A stretch of DNA of 64,000 nucleotides from Mesorhizobium sp. LHD-90 (GTDB taxonomy: Bacteria > Pseudomonadota > Alphaproteobacteria > Rhizobiales > Rhizobiaceae): assembly GCF_030929505.1 (NCBI RefSeq), contig NZ_JAVFVV010000015.1, forward strand, positions 62,001-126,000, read 5' to 3'. The position numbers and the translations under genes were made by a program. Below the pieces are notes generated by a model. It searched no databases. It had not been told where the DNA came from and worked only from the letters and a program-made list of their open reading frames with translations. Each line of letters opens with the position of its first letter. Within the stretch, counting starts at the first letter, position 1. Positions 35,349-43,704 of the stretch are shown here, in pieces.

Positions 35349-36656
35349 ATGCTATACGTCGAAATCGGCATCGTGGTCGTCCTCATCTGCGTGAACGGCC
35401 TGCTCGCAATGTCGGAGCTTGCCGTCGTCTCGTCCCGCCCGGCGCGGCTCAAGGCAATGATCGACCGCAACGTCAAGGGCGCGGCAAGCGCGCTGAAACT
35501 CGGCGCCAACCCCGGAAAATTCCTGTCCTCCGTGCAGATCGGCATCACGCTGGTCGGCGTGCTGTCCGGCGCCTTCTCCGGCGCGACGCTGGGCGACCGC
35601 CTGTCGATGACGCTCGCCGAATCGGGCGTCCCGACCCGCGTCGCCGACTGGCTCGGCGTCGGCATCGTGGTTGCCGTCATCACCTATGCATCGCTGATCA
35701 TCGGCGAACTGGTGCCCAAGCAGATCGCCCTGCGCAATCCCGAAGGCATCGCCTCGCGTGTCGCACCCGCCATGTCGCTGCTGGCGATCATCGCCGCGCC
35801 GCTGGTGTTCCTGCTCGACATTTCCGGCCGCGCGGTGCTTTGGCTACTCGGCCAGAAAGGCGAATCGGAGGAAAAGGTCACCGACGAGGAGATCAAGATG
35901 CTGGTGGCCGAGGCCGAGCACCACGGCACCATCGAATCCGACGAACGCCGCATGATCGCCGGCGTCATGCGGCTGGGCGACCGCGCGGTGCGCGCTGTGA
36001 TGACGCCGCGCACCGACGTCGACTGGCTCAACCTTGCCTGGGACGAGGCGGCGCTGCGCAAGGCGCTGATGGAGACGCAGCACTCGCGCCTGCCGGTGGG
36101 CGACGGCTCGGTCGATGCGATGGTCGGCGTAGTGCAGACGCGCGAATTGCTGGCTTCGCTGCTGGCCGGCGACAGGCTGGACCTCAGGCGCCACACCCGC
36201 GAGGCGCCGATCGTGCACGACCAGGCCGACGCGCTGGACGTGCTGGCCACTCTGAAGGAATCGGAGGTTCCGGTGGCCCTCGTCCATGACGAGTACGGTC
36301 ACTTCGAAGGTATCGTCACCCCCGCCGACATACTGGAAGCGATCACCGGCGTGTTCCGCTCGGACCTGGAGGCGGAGGAGGAGCCGTCCGCCGTGCAGCG
36401 CGAGGACGGCTCATGGCTGCTCGCCGGCTACATGCCGGCCGACGAGATGCGCGACCATCTCGGCATCGACATTCCGGAGAACCGCGACTTCGAGACGGTT
36501 GCGGGCTACATCCTGTCGCAACTTCACCACCTGCCTGCGACGGGCGAATGCGTCGACGCGCAGGGCTGGCGCTTCGAGGTCGTCGATCTCGACGGCCGCC
36601 GCATCGACAAGGTGATCGCGTCGAAACTGCCCGGTGTGCATCGCCGCGCCGGCTGA
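35349..36656 (+). CDS. CorC/HlyC-type (DUF21-CBS) membrane transporter-associated protein
   Basis: A 435-residue inner-membrane protein. The N-terminal DUF21/CNNM domain has about four helices up to residue 165 (LMAMSELAVVSSRPARLKAM; FLSSVQIGITLVGVLSGAFSG). Two CBS domains follow (VMTPRTDVDWLNLAWDEAALRKALMETQHSRLPV near 218; LVHDEYGHFEGIVTPADILEAI near 311), then the CorC-HlyC C-terminal domain (GSWLLAGYMPADEMRDHLGI). The family is linked to magnesium or cobalt transport and efflux; many are misnamed hemolysin. The length is normal. The gene is monocistronic in appearance. Confidence 0.92.
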   Translation: MLYVEIGIVVVLICVNGLLAMSELAVVSSRPARLKAMIDRNVKGAASALKLGANPGKFLSSVQIGITLVGVLSGAFSGATLGDRLSMTLAESGVPTRVADWLGVGIVVAVITYASLIIGELVPKQIALRNPEGIASRVAPAMSLLAIIAAPLVFLLDISGRAVLWLLGQKGESEEKVTDEEIKMLVAEAEHHGTIESDERRMIAGVMRLGDRAVRAVMTPRTDVDWLNLAWDEAALRKALMETQHSRLPVGDGSVDAMVGVVQTRELLASLLAGDRLDLRRHTREAPIVHDQADALDVLATLKESEVPVALVHDEYGHFEGIVTPADILEAITGVFRSDLEAEEEPSAVQREDGSWLLAGYMPADEMRDHLGIDIPENRDFETVAGYILSQLHHLPATGECVDAQGWRFEVVDLDGRRIDKVIASKLPGVHRRAG

Positions 36657-37013
36657 GGAGCGGCGAAAAATCAAATGGTTGCTGGGCGGATTTGAATCGA
36701 TCCGGCAGCAATTTGATCCTGTTTGCGAAGAACACCCTCAATCCCGACTCGCTTCGCCGGAAGGCCGGAATCATGCAGATTCCGGCTGCCGGATGCCCAT
36801 TTGCATCCGCTGCCTTGATTTGAACGCGATCGATCCTTACATGGGCTCCATCGGCCGCCGGGTTTCGGGTCGAACGTTCCTCCGGATTGGAGGTCAAGGT
36901 TCCCCGGCGAGGCGGCTGAATTGATCCGACGGACGGTCCGTCGACCGTGGATGTATCGGCGGCGAAGACAAGTTTCGGAAACGAGGGAAGCGGGCTTTTC
37001 GGCCCGCTTTTTT
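36657..37013 (+). ncRNA. Structured 3' UTR or candidate small RNA ending at a strong terminator
   Basis: Between the CorC-type gene and the terminator at 36989-37013 no frame looks coding, yet the RNA would be strongly folded: CCTCC/GGAGG hairpin near 36880-36895, CCGCCGGG pairing with CCCGGCG...GGCGG, and a perfect 17-base palindrome CGACGGACGGTCCGTCG at 36928-36944. It may be the 3' UTR of the upstream gene or an independent small RNA. No match to tmRNA, RNase P, 6S or SRP RNA was found by eye. Confidence 0.4.
36989..37013 (+). terminator. Intrinsic terminator
   Basis: A 7-bp stem AGCGGGC/GCCCGCT with a TTTTCG loop followed by TTTTTT on the plus strand. Confidence 0.88.
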
Positions 37014-37309
37014 GTTGCTCGGATCTCTTTGCCTTGGGCGGCCAACGCCCTTCAAAGCTTCCGTTGGGTAACCGCGACTTTCGGCTAAACGCCCTGTGGT
37101 TAAGGCAATTTTCACCATGGCTGCGCATTGTCGCGGGCCTGCGGTGATGTAATGAGTACCGCGGTGCTTCGGCACCCAGGCAACAGCCCGTCGTCCCGCA
37201 AGGGCCGACGGGTTTTCCATTTGGAGCTTCCCCCGGCCGACCGGAAAACATGAGGGCGGCACGAAGGCCGCCCTTGCAAAAATCCGGACTGACAAACAGC
37301 AACGGCGCG
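37014..37309. other. Non-coding region with a second hairpin
   Basis: No gene is supported. A CCCGTCG/CGACGGG stem at 37187-37212 followed by TTTT reads as a weak plus-strand terminator, and a GGTGCTTCGGCACC hairpin lies just before it. A tiny frame (ATG at 37151, 33 codons) spans them but has no other support. The FMN reductase gene ends at 37310 on the minus strand. Confidence 0.4.
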
Positions 37310-37915
37310 TCAGGCCGCGCGAACCTCTTCGGCCACGGCATCGGCTTCCCGCGCCGCCTTCAGCGCCTTCGCCCACCAGGTGATGTCGTTGAGCAGGCCC
37401 TTGGCGGCTTGGTTCAAATGCTCGAACTCTTCCAGCTTCTTGGAGCCGTTCATGACCTGCGCCATGTCAGCCCATACGATGTGGACGGCATTGCGCACCG
37501 GCGCCATCTGCAGCTCCACCGCATGCAGCCGGAGCTGCTCGATGGCGCGCGCGCCGCCAACGCCGCCGTAACCGACGAAGCCGGCCGGCTTCTTGTTCCA
37601 CTCGCTATAGGCGTAGTCGAGCGCGTTCTTCAGCACCCCGGTGGGGCCGCGGCTGTATTCGGCGGCGGTGAAGATGAAACCGTCGCAGCTCGCCACCTTC
37701 TTCTGCCAACGCTGCGCGACCTCGCTTTTGGAGGGCACATAGAGCGAGGATGAAACCTCGTCGAAGAAGGGAAGCGGAAAGTCGCGCAGGTCCACGACCT
37801 CGATTTCGATGTCGTGGTGCTCGCGGGCAAGCTTGGCGAACCATTCGGCGGGCTTGTCGGCAAAGCGGTTGGCGCGTGTGGAGCCTATCACCAGCGCGAT
37901 TTTCGGTTTAGACAT
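37310..37915 (-). CDS. NADPH-dependent FMN reductase
   Basis: A 201-residue flavodoxin-fold reductase. IALVIGSTRANRFADKPAEWFAKLA at the start holds the phosphate-binding loop. PLPFFDEV near residue 48 and GFIFTAAEYSRGPTGVLKNALDYAYSEWNKKPAGFVGYGGVGGARA near 78-125 are the FMN-contact motifs of the YieF/ChrR/azoreductase family. It reduces flavins, quinones or electrophiles with NAD(P)H in the cytoplasm. The HxlR regulator is transcribed divergently 86 bases away and probably controls it, a pairing often seen for electrophile-sensing HxlR proteins. Confidence 0.9.
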   Translation of the reverse strand: MSKPKIALVIGSTRANRFADKPAEWFAKLAREHHDIEIEVVDLRDFPLPFFDEVSSSLYVPSKSEVAQRWQKKVASCDGFIFTAAEYSRGPTGVLKNALDYAYSEWNKKPAGFVGYGGVGGARAIEQLRLHAVELQMAPVRNAVHIVWADMAQVMNGSKKLEEFEHLNQAAKGLLNDITWWAKALKAAREADAVAEEVRAA

Positions 37916-37937
37916 TGCAAGTGACCTCTTGAAATCT

Positions 37938-37966
37938 GGTATCGGAAGGATACCGACACTATATAA
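37938..37966. promoter_or_regulatory. Divergent operator/promoter between FMN reductase and HxlR genes
   Basis: An inverted repeat GGTATC-N5-GATACC (37938-37954) lies in the 86-base gap beside an AT-rich TATATAAG (37960-37967). The position suits an HxlR dimer that would block transcription of the reductase and of its own gene. Confidence 0.6.
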
Positions 37967-38001
37967 GTTACTGACAAGGACTGCCGCAAGGAGGCACTTT
38001 T

Positions 38002-38412
38002 TTGAAACCTAGGCACCTGCACCTCAGCGAGGATTGCCGCGCCGTCAGCGGCGTGCTCAATCGCGTCGGCGACAAATGGACCGTGCTGGTCGTCACCAAG
38101 CTGGGTCCGGGCCGCATGCGCTTCAGCGAATTGCGCGGAGCGGTCGGCGGCATCTCGCAGAAGATGCTGACGGCGACGCTGCGCGGGCTGGAACGCGACG
38201 GGTTCGTCGTGCGCGAGCAGTTTCCGACCATCCCGCCGCGCGTCGACTATGAACTGACCGACCTAGGCCGTGAATTGCTGGAGCCTGTCACCGCGCTTGC
38301 CGAATGGGCGCGCAGGAACGGCGAGCGAGTCGCCCGTGCCCGTGAGCGATTCGACAGAATGACAGGCAATGTCGAGGTTGAATGGGAAGAGCAGAAGGAG
38401 ATGCGGCCTTAG
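38002..38412 (+). CDS. HxlR-family transcriptional regulator
   Basis: A 136-residue winged-helix regulator. HLSEDCRAVSGVLNRVGDKWTVLVVTKLGPGRMRFSELRGAVGGISQKMLTATLRGLERDGFVVR is the HxlR signature, with a Cys at residue 12 that in several relatives senses electrophiles or oxidants. It should bind as a dimer to the GGTATC inverted repeat. The start is a TTG, fixed by AAGGAGG eight bases upstream. The extra C-terminal tail (ERFDRMTGNVEVEWEEQKEMRP) is acidic and basic without a known domain. Confidence 0.92.
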   Translation: MKPRHLHLSEDCRAVSGVLNRVGDKWTVLVVTKLGPGRMRFSELRGAVGGISQKMLTATLRGLERDGFVVREQFPTIPPRVDYELTDLGRELLEPVTALAEWARRNGERVARARERFDRMTGNVEVEWEEQKEMRP

Positions 38413-38456
38413 CCGGAAGGCATTTTTGGACAGCGGAGAGCGGGGTCCCTACTGCC

Positions 38457-38852
38457 CTACTCCGCCGGCACCGCCTTTGGCCGGCCTTCCGCATCCAGCG
38501 CCACCATGATGAAATCCGCATCGGTGACCTTTTCCATCACGTCGCTGAGATAGCGCTGCGCCCAGGCTTCGACTTTGAGCGTCATCGAGGTGCGGCCGAC
38601 GCGGGTGATATGGGTATAGATGCAGAGCGTGTCGCCGATCTTCATTGGCTTGGCGAAGGACATCTCCTTGACCGCCGCGGTCACCACCCTGCCCTTGGCG
38701 CGCTCGGCGGCGCGGATGCCGCAGGCAAGGTCCATCTGCGCCATCACCCAGCCGCCAAAGATATCCATGGCTGCGTTGGCGTCCGACGGCATGGCCAGTG
38801 TGCGCAAGGTGAGTTCGCCCGTGGGTTCCTGCCCGTTCGCGTAGTGAACCAT
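38457..38852 (-). CDS. Acyl-CoA thioesterase (YciA/BFIT-like hotdog fold)
   Basis: A 131-residue hotdog-fold thioesterase. LRTLAMPSDANAAMDIFGGWVMAQMDLACGIRAAERAKG near residues 16-54 holds the catalytic Asp region, and GRVVTAAVKEMSFAKPMKIGDTLCIYTHITRVGRTSMTLKVEAWAQR the substrate strands and the CoA loop. These enzymes release fatty acids from a broad range of acyl-CoAs. The length matches YciA. It converges on the HxlR gene. Confidence 0.9.
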   Translation of the reverse strand: MVHYANGQEPTGELTLRTLAMPSDANAAMDIFGGWVMAQMDLACGIRAAERAKGRVVTAAVKEMSFAKPMKIGDTLCIYTHITRVGRTSMTLKVEAWAQRYLSDVMEKVTDADFIMVALDAEGRPKAVPAE

Positions 38853-39034
38853 CGCGCTCCCTCTCTTCTGGCTTTCCGGATTGCCCTAGCCGCCGCGACC
38901 GGAACGGTCAACGCGGCATGGCGCGGTCCCGCCGGTCGCTTTTCTCACAGCCGATGCCGGAAGCCCCGCCTGCCGCCCGCGCGGCGCCCCGCTACACTGT
39001 CGGCACTGCCGCCCACCGGGATCACCGCGCCTCC

Positions 39035-40651
39035 ATGCAGAGCTACGACTTCGTCATCGTCGGCGCCGGCTCCGCCGGCTGCGTGCTGGCCGAACGGCTG
39101 TCGGCAAGCGGCCGCTTTTCCGTGCTGGTCCTGGAAGCCGGCCGCAGCGACCGCCGCTTCTACGTGCAGATGCCGCTCGGCTACGGCAAGACGTTCTACG
39201 ATCCCGCCGTCAACTGGAACTACAAGGCCGAGCCCGATCCGGGGCTGGCGGGAAACGCCGACCATTGGCCCCGCGGCAAGGTTTTGGGCGGCTCCAGCTC
39301 GATCAACGCCATGGTGTGGATTCGGGGCCATCCGGCCGACTACGACTCCTGGCGCGACCAGGGCAATCCGGGCTGGGGATTCGACGACCTGCTGCCCGCC
39401 TTCAAGGCGATCGAGGACAATCAGGCCGGCGCGGACAATTGGCGCGGCAAGGGCGGGCCCGTGCACGTCACGGACTGCACAAAACTGGTCCATCCGCTGA
39501 CCACGCGGTATCTCAAGGCCGGCGAGCAGGCCGGGCTTTCCCTCAATCCCGATTTCAACGGCGAGGCGCAGGAAGGCGTCGGCGTCTACCAGATTTCCAC
39601 CCGCGACGGACGCCGCATGTCGGCAGCGCGCGCCTTCCTGCGCCCGGCGATGCGGCGAGACAACGTGCGCGTCGAGACCAACGCGCTGGCGACAAGAATC
39701 CTGTTCGAGGGCAAACGCGCGGTCGGCATCGAATATGAGCAGAACGGCGCCACGAAAACCGTGCGCGCCGCCTGCGAGGTGATCCTGTCGGCCGGTTCGA
39801 TCAACTCGCCGCAGCTTCTGCAATTGTCCGGCGTCGGCCCGGCGGACCATCTGAAAAGCCTCGGCATCGACATCGTCCACGACAACCGCAATGTGGGCGC
39901 CAACCTCGAGGATCATGTCGGCGTCAACTACACCTACAGGGGACGCGAGGCGACGCTGAACCAGATCCTGAGGCCCTGGTGGGGCAAACTGTGGGTCGGC
40001 ATGCAGTACTTGCTGCTACGCAGCGGGCCGCTGTCGCTGTCAATGAACGCCGGCGGGGGATTCTTCCGCACCGATCCCTCGCTGCCGCGCCCCAACATGC
40101 AGCTCTATTTCCAGGCCTTTTCCACGGTGAAGCCGAAGGCCGGAGAGCGTCCGATCCTGACGCCCGACGACTGGCCGGGTTTTTCCATCGGCCTTTCCAA
40201 TTGCCGGCCGACCAGCCGCGGCGAGATCATGATCCGCTCGAAAAACCCGCGCGACTATCCAAGGATCGTCGCCAATGCCTATTCGACCGACGAGGACGTC
40301 GCCGAGATGCTGGCGGCGGTGAAATTCGTGCGGCACATCGCGGCGCAGCCCGCCATGGCCGAAGTCATCGTCGAGGAAGTGCTGCCCGGTCCGTCCATCA
40401 CCTCCGACGAGGATCTGATCCTGGATTTCCGAAAGCGTTCCGGCACGGTCTACCATCCGGTGTCGACCTGCCGCATGGGTCCCGATCCGGCGAAGGCCGT
40501 GGTCGATCCGCGGCTGAAGGTTCATGGACTCGCGGGACTGCGCGTCGTCGACGCCTCGATCTTCCCCGACAACATTTCCGGCAATACGAACGCCCCGTCG
40601 ATCATGACCGGCTGGAAAGGCGCGGAGCTGGTGCTGGAGGATTCTAGATGA
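39035..40651 (+). CDS. GMC-family oxidoreductase (choline dehydrogenase-like)
   Basis: A 538-residue FAD enzyme. SYDFVIVGAGSAGCVLAERLS at the start is the Rossmann fold; GRSDRRFYVQMPLGYGKTF, PRGKVLGGSSSINAMVWIRG (GMC signature 1) and GSINSPQLLQLSGVG (signature 2) follow. The C-terminal HPVSTCRMGPD and the final NTNAPSIMTG carry the active-site His and Asn. It oxidises an alcohol to an aldehyde, substrate unknown. The ATG at 39035 was chosen because the fold starts there; the 39 preceding codons are low-complexity. It is followed after 16 bases by the enolase-superfamily gene, so the two probably share a pathway for a sugar or polyol. Confidence 0.92.
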   Translation: MQSYDFVIVGAGSAGCVLAERLSASGRFSVLVLEAGRSDRRFYVQMPLGYGKTFYDPAVNWNYKAEPDPGLAGNADHWPRGKVLGGSSSINAMVWIRGHPADYDSWRDQGNPGWGFDDLLPAFKAIEDNQAGADNWRGKGGPVHVTDCTKLVHPLTTRYLKAGEQAGLSLNPDFNGEAQEGVGVYQISTRDGRRMSAARAFLRPAMRRDNVRVETNALATRILFEGKRAVGIEYEQNGATKTVRAACEVILSAGSINSPQLLQLSGVGPADHLKSLGIDIVHDNRNVGANLEDHVGVNYTYRGREATLNQILRPWWGKLWVGMQYLLLRSGPLSLSMNAGGGFFRTDPSLPRPNMQLYFQAFSTVKPKAGERPILTPDDWPGFSIGLSNCRPTSRGEIMIRSKNPRDYPRIVANAYSTDEDVAEMLAAVKFVRHIAAQPAMAEVIVEEVLPGPSITSDEDLILDFRKRSGTVYHPVSTCRMGPDPAKAVVDPRLKVHGLAGLRVVDASIFPDNISGNTNAPSIMTGWKGAELVLEDSR

Positions 40652-40667
40652 CGGCTGAGGGCACAAG

Positions 40668-41879
40668 ATGAAAATCACCGACGTGAAAACCTGGGTCGTC
40701 GGCAATCCGCCGCCCGGCATCGGCGGCCGCTACTTCATCTTCGTGAGGCTGACCACCGACTCCAATGTCGTCGGCTTTGGCGAGGCCTATAGCGCCACCT
40801 TCGGCCCGCATGTCACGGCAAGGATGATCGAGGATATCGCCGCGCGCTACCTCGTCGGCCGCGACCCGCACGACATCGAGACCTTCTTCCGCCGTGCCTA
40901 CTCCTCCGGCTTCTCGCAGCGGCCTGATGTTTCCGTCATGGGCTGCGTCTCGGCGCTGGAGATCGCCTGCTGGGACATCATCGGCAAGGAGGCGGGGAAA
41001 CCGGTCTACAAGCTGCTCGGCGGCCAGGTGCACGAGACGCTGCGCAGCTACACCTATCTCTATCCGACCGCCGGCAGCGTCGTGCCGGTCGAGGCCGGAC
41101 CGGTCAATGTCTACAACGATCCCGATCTCGCCGCCGCCTGCGCCATGGAATATGTGCGCCAGGGTTTCAACGCGGTGAAACTCGATCCGGCCGGGCCCTA
41201 CACGGTCTATGACGGCCACCAGCCCCGCCTCTGCGACATCGACCTTTCGGCCCGAATGGTGAAGGCGATCCGCGAGGCCGTTGGCACCAAGGCCGACATA
41301 TTGTTCGGCACGCACGGCCAGTTCACCGCGTCCGGCGCGCTGCGCATGGCGCGCGCCATCGAGCCCTACGATCCGCTGTGGTTCGAGGAGCCGGTGCCGC
41401 CGGACATGCCGGAAGTCATGGCCGAGGTGGCGCGCGGCACCAGCATCCCGATTGCCACCGGTGAGCGGCTCACGACAAAATTCGAATTCGCCCGCGTCAT
41501 CGAACAGCGCGCCGCAACGATCCTGCAGCCCGACCTCGGCCGCTCCGGCGGAATCTTGGAGACCAAGAAGATCGCGGCGATGGCCGAGGCCTACCATATC
41601 CAGATCGCGCCGCATTGCTATTGCGGGCCGATCGTCGGTGCCGCCAACATCCAGTTGGCGGTGACGCTGCCCAACTTCCTGATCCTGGAATCGCTGAAGC
41701 AATGGGACGGATTCCACGAGACGCTGCTGAAAAAGAAGATCGAGTGGCAGGACGGCCACGTCATCCCTTCGAAAGAGCCCGGCATCGGCGTCGAACTCGA
41801 CGAAGCCGTGTGCGATGCGCATCCCTATGATGGCGCCCTGCTGCATCTCGAAATGACGCAGGAAGCCTTGTTTCCCTGA
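40668..41879 (+). CDS. Mandelate racemase/muconate lactonizing enzyme-type protein (enolase superfamily)
   Basis: A 403-residue enolase-superfamily protein, likely a sugar acid dehydratase. The N-terminal capping domain is followed by a barrel with KLDPAGPY (Lys174-type base region), FGTHGQF near residue 209, WFEEPVPPD near 242 (second metal Glu) and ATGERL near 265 (third metal Glu), then APHCYCGP near 321. In most relatives the first metal ligand is the Asp of D-x-H-G; here that place reads G-T-H-G. It is translated 16 bases after the GMC oxidoreductase gene. The pair could oxidise and dehydrate one compound. Confidence 0.88.
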   Translation: MKITDVKTWVVGNPPPGIGGRYFIFVRLTTDSNVVGFGEAYSATFGPHVTARMIEDIAARYLVGRDPHDIETFFRRAYSSGFSQRPDVSVMGCVSALEIACWDIIGKEAGKPVYKLLGGQVHETLRSYTYLYPTAGSVVPVEAGPVNVYNDPDLAAACAMEYVRQGFNAVKLDPAGPYTVYDGHQPRLCDIDLSARMVKAIREAVGTKADILFGTHGQFTASGALRMARAIEPYDPLWFEEPVPPDMPEVMAEVARGTSIPIATGERLTTKFEFARVIEQRAATILQPDLGRSGGILETKKIAAMAEAYHIQIAPHCYCGPIVGAANIQLAVTLPNFLILESLKQWDGFHETLLKKKIEWQDGHVIPSKEPGIGVELDEAVCDAHPYDGALLHLEMTQEALFP

Positions 41880-42241
41880 CCGCGATGGGGGAAGCGGAAG
41901 GCCAACCGTGCCGCCTCCAAGGTTCCCCCGAGCAAAAAATCGCTCGACGATTGGGCGGCCCGGTGGAGCGCCGCGCAACCGGCACGCGCAGCGGATTTTC
42001 AGAAATTCAGAGTATATCGTCAATATTTCTATAAATTTCCACACCCCGCAATAGTTTTTTATATTGAACCCGCAACTCACCCTCGATGCGGGCCTCAACG
42101 CAGCCAAATGCCCGTTTACTATACGAAAACCTCCTCTCAAGGGGGCTATTCCCAAGCCCATCAAACGCGGTATGCTTCCTTAACAATTTGTAAACGACTG
42201 CCGGTGCGTTCCAGTATGATAGTATCAAGGGGGTTGTAGCC
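41880..42241. promoter_or_regulatory. AT-rich intergenic region with CtrA-like site
   Basis: About 360 bases, unusually AT-rich from 42000 to 42190. TTAA-N7-TAAA at 42180-42194 (TTAACAATTTGTAAA) is one base from the CtrA consensus TTAA-N7-TTAA. TATGAT near 42215 may be the -10 box and AGGGGG before the ATG is the ribosome site of the coiled-coil gene. No gene is seen here; an antisense frame is chance. Confidence 0.5.
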
Positions 42242-43645
42242 ATGAATCTCGCAAACATCCTTACCAGGCGGGATCCGTTGAAGAGGGCGTTCGTCACGCT
42301 CGAGGACGGCATGTCTGACGTTCTCAACGAGGAGTTTTTGCTCCCGCCCGAAGAGACCGCGGACGTTCCTTCATTGGAGCTGGGGGATGATCTTTCCCCG
42401 GAGATGCAAGAACAGCCCAGCCTACCATTGTCGGAACAGCCAGTGCCGGAACAGCCAGTGGCGGAGCAAGGCGATCGACAGTCCGCCCACACCCAGGGCC
42501 GCCTCGCCGGCTACTCCGCTTTCGAGGAGGCGCGCGCCCGCACCCAGGACGACTTGAACCGCATCGGCGAGGCGCTGGCAAGCATTCTGGCCACCCAGCA
42601 TATGAGCCGCGACTTCCTCAACGATGTCTACGCAGACATCCATCGCGCCAACGACCTGGAGAACGGTAATGGCGCCTATGCCGCCGAGAACCGCCGCCTG
42701 GTGGAGCGGGCCGACAAGCTGGAGCGCCTGCGCACCCGCTACGACCAGTTGGTCGAGGTGCTGAAGCGGCGCGAGGCGAAACTGCTCGCCGAGGCCGAAA
42801 CCATGCGCGAGACCATCGGCGGGCTCAGGCTCGACGTGGTCGAAGCCCGCAACGCGGTGGTTCGCGCCGAGTCGCTCTATGGCGAGGCGCAGGCCGCCCA
42901 CGCCGCCCGCACCAACGAGGCCGAGCGCTACATGCGCGAATCCGAGATGCTGCGCGAGAAGAGTGTCGGCCTTTCGGTCGAACTCGACCTTGCCCAGAAA
43001 AGACAGGCCGAATCCCGCCGCCGGGTCGAGGAGCTTTCGGCCATGCACGCCAGCGACTCCGCCCGCCTTGCGGAGATCATGTCGCGGCTGATCGCCGAAG
43101 AGACCGACGGCACGCGGCTGCAGAAACTCAACGACGCGCTTGAGGCAAAGCTGATCGAAGCCAACGAAACCAATTCCCGGCTGGCCTCGGAACTCTCCGA
43201 GCGCGACAAGCGCTTCCAGAGCGAGAACCAGGCGCTCCGCAACGAGATCCAGAGCCTTGGCGGCCGGCTGCAGGGGGCGGCCAACGAGCAGCGCGACTTC
43301 ATGTCGGAGTTGACGATGCTGCGCTCGAGGCTGAACGACATGGAAGCCGAGCGGCAAGTCCTGGAGAGGAAATTCTCGGCCGTTGCCGGCGAGTTGGACG
43401 AGGAGCGCCGCCAGGGCATGCAGGCGCCTGACGAGGCTGCGTCGGATCCGCAGACGCTGACCGAGCAGATGCGCGACGAAATCGTCGAATTGCAGGCCAC
43501 CGTCGCCCAGTTGAAGCAGTATGAGAGCCTCTATACGGCCTCCAAATCACGCAAGGCCAAGGCCGAGGTCGCCAATAGTTTCACGGTCGAAGGTGGCAAG
43601 GTCGTGCCGGAATTCGTCGAGATGAAGCAAGCCGGACGCGCGTGA
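42242..43645 (+). CDS. Long coiled-coil protein (filament-like, function unknown)
   Basis: A 467-residue protein. Residues 1-95 are acidic and include an imperfect repeat of EQPVPEQPVAEQ. From about 95 to 440 the sequence is almost all heptad-patterned coiled coil (ENRRLVERADKLERLRTRYDQLVEVLKRREAKLLAEAETMRETIGGLRLDVVEARNAVV...), without Pro and with few aromatic residues. This resembles bacterial intermediate-filament-like or polar scaffold proteins of alphaproteobacteria. The last 25 residues are non-helical. A CtrA-like box upstream hints at cell-cycle timing. No signal peptide or membrane helix. Exact family not recognised. Confidence 0.78.
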   Translation: MNLANILTRRDPLKRAFVTLEDGMSDVLNEEFLLPPEETADVPSLELGDDLSPEMQEQPSLPLSEQPVPEQPVAEQGDRQSAHTQGRLAGYSAFEEARARTQDDLNRIGEALASILATQHMSRDFLNDVYADIHRANDLENGNGAYAAENRRLVERADKLERLRTRYDQLVEVLKRREAKLLAEAETMRETIGGLRLDVVEARNAVVRAESLYGEAQAAHAARTNEAERYMRESEMLREKSVGLSVELDLAQKRQAESRRRVEELSAMHASDSARLAEIMSRLIAEETDGTRLQKLNDALEAKLIEANETNSRLASELSERDKRFQSENQALRNEIQSLGGRLQGAANEQRDFMSELTMLRSRLNDMEAERQVLERKFSAVAGELDEERRQGMQAPDEAASDPQTLTEQMRDEIVELQATVAQLKQYESLYTASKSRKAKAEVANSFTVEGGKVVPEFVEMKQAGRA

Positions 43646-43704
43646 CCCTCAGGCGCAGGCGGCTTCCGCGCGGCCCGCGCCGGTGAACGGCAGCGGCCCG
43701 CGTC

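Noticed and set aside
36657-36760. tRNA-like T-loop sequence near 36690
   Set aside because: No cloverleaf, anticodon arm or acceptor stem could be drawn around it. No tRNA was seen elsewhere.
42421-42466. CRISPR-like short repeat
   Set aside because: It is a two- to three-unit imperfect coding repeat (EQPVPEQPV) in the coiled-coil gene, without spacers. No CRISPR array was seen.
42007-42492. A 161-codon minus-strand frame before the coiled-coil gene
   Set aside because: It covers the AT-rich promoter region and the start of a clear gene on the other strand.
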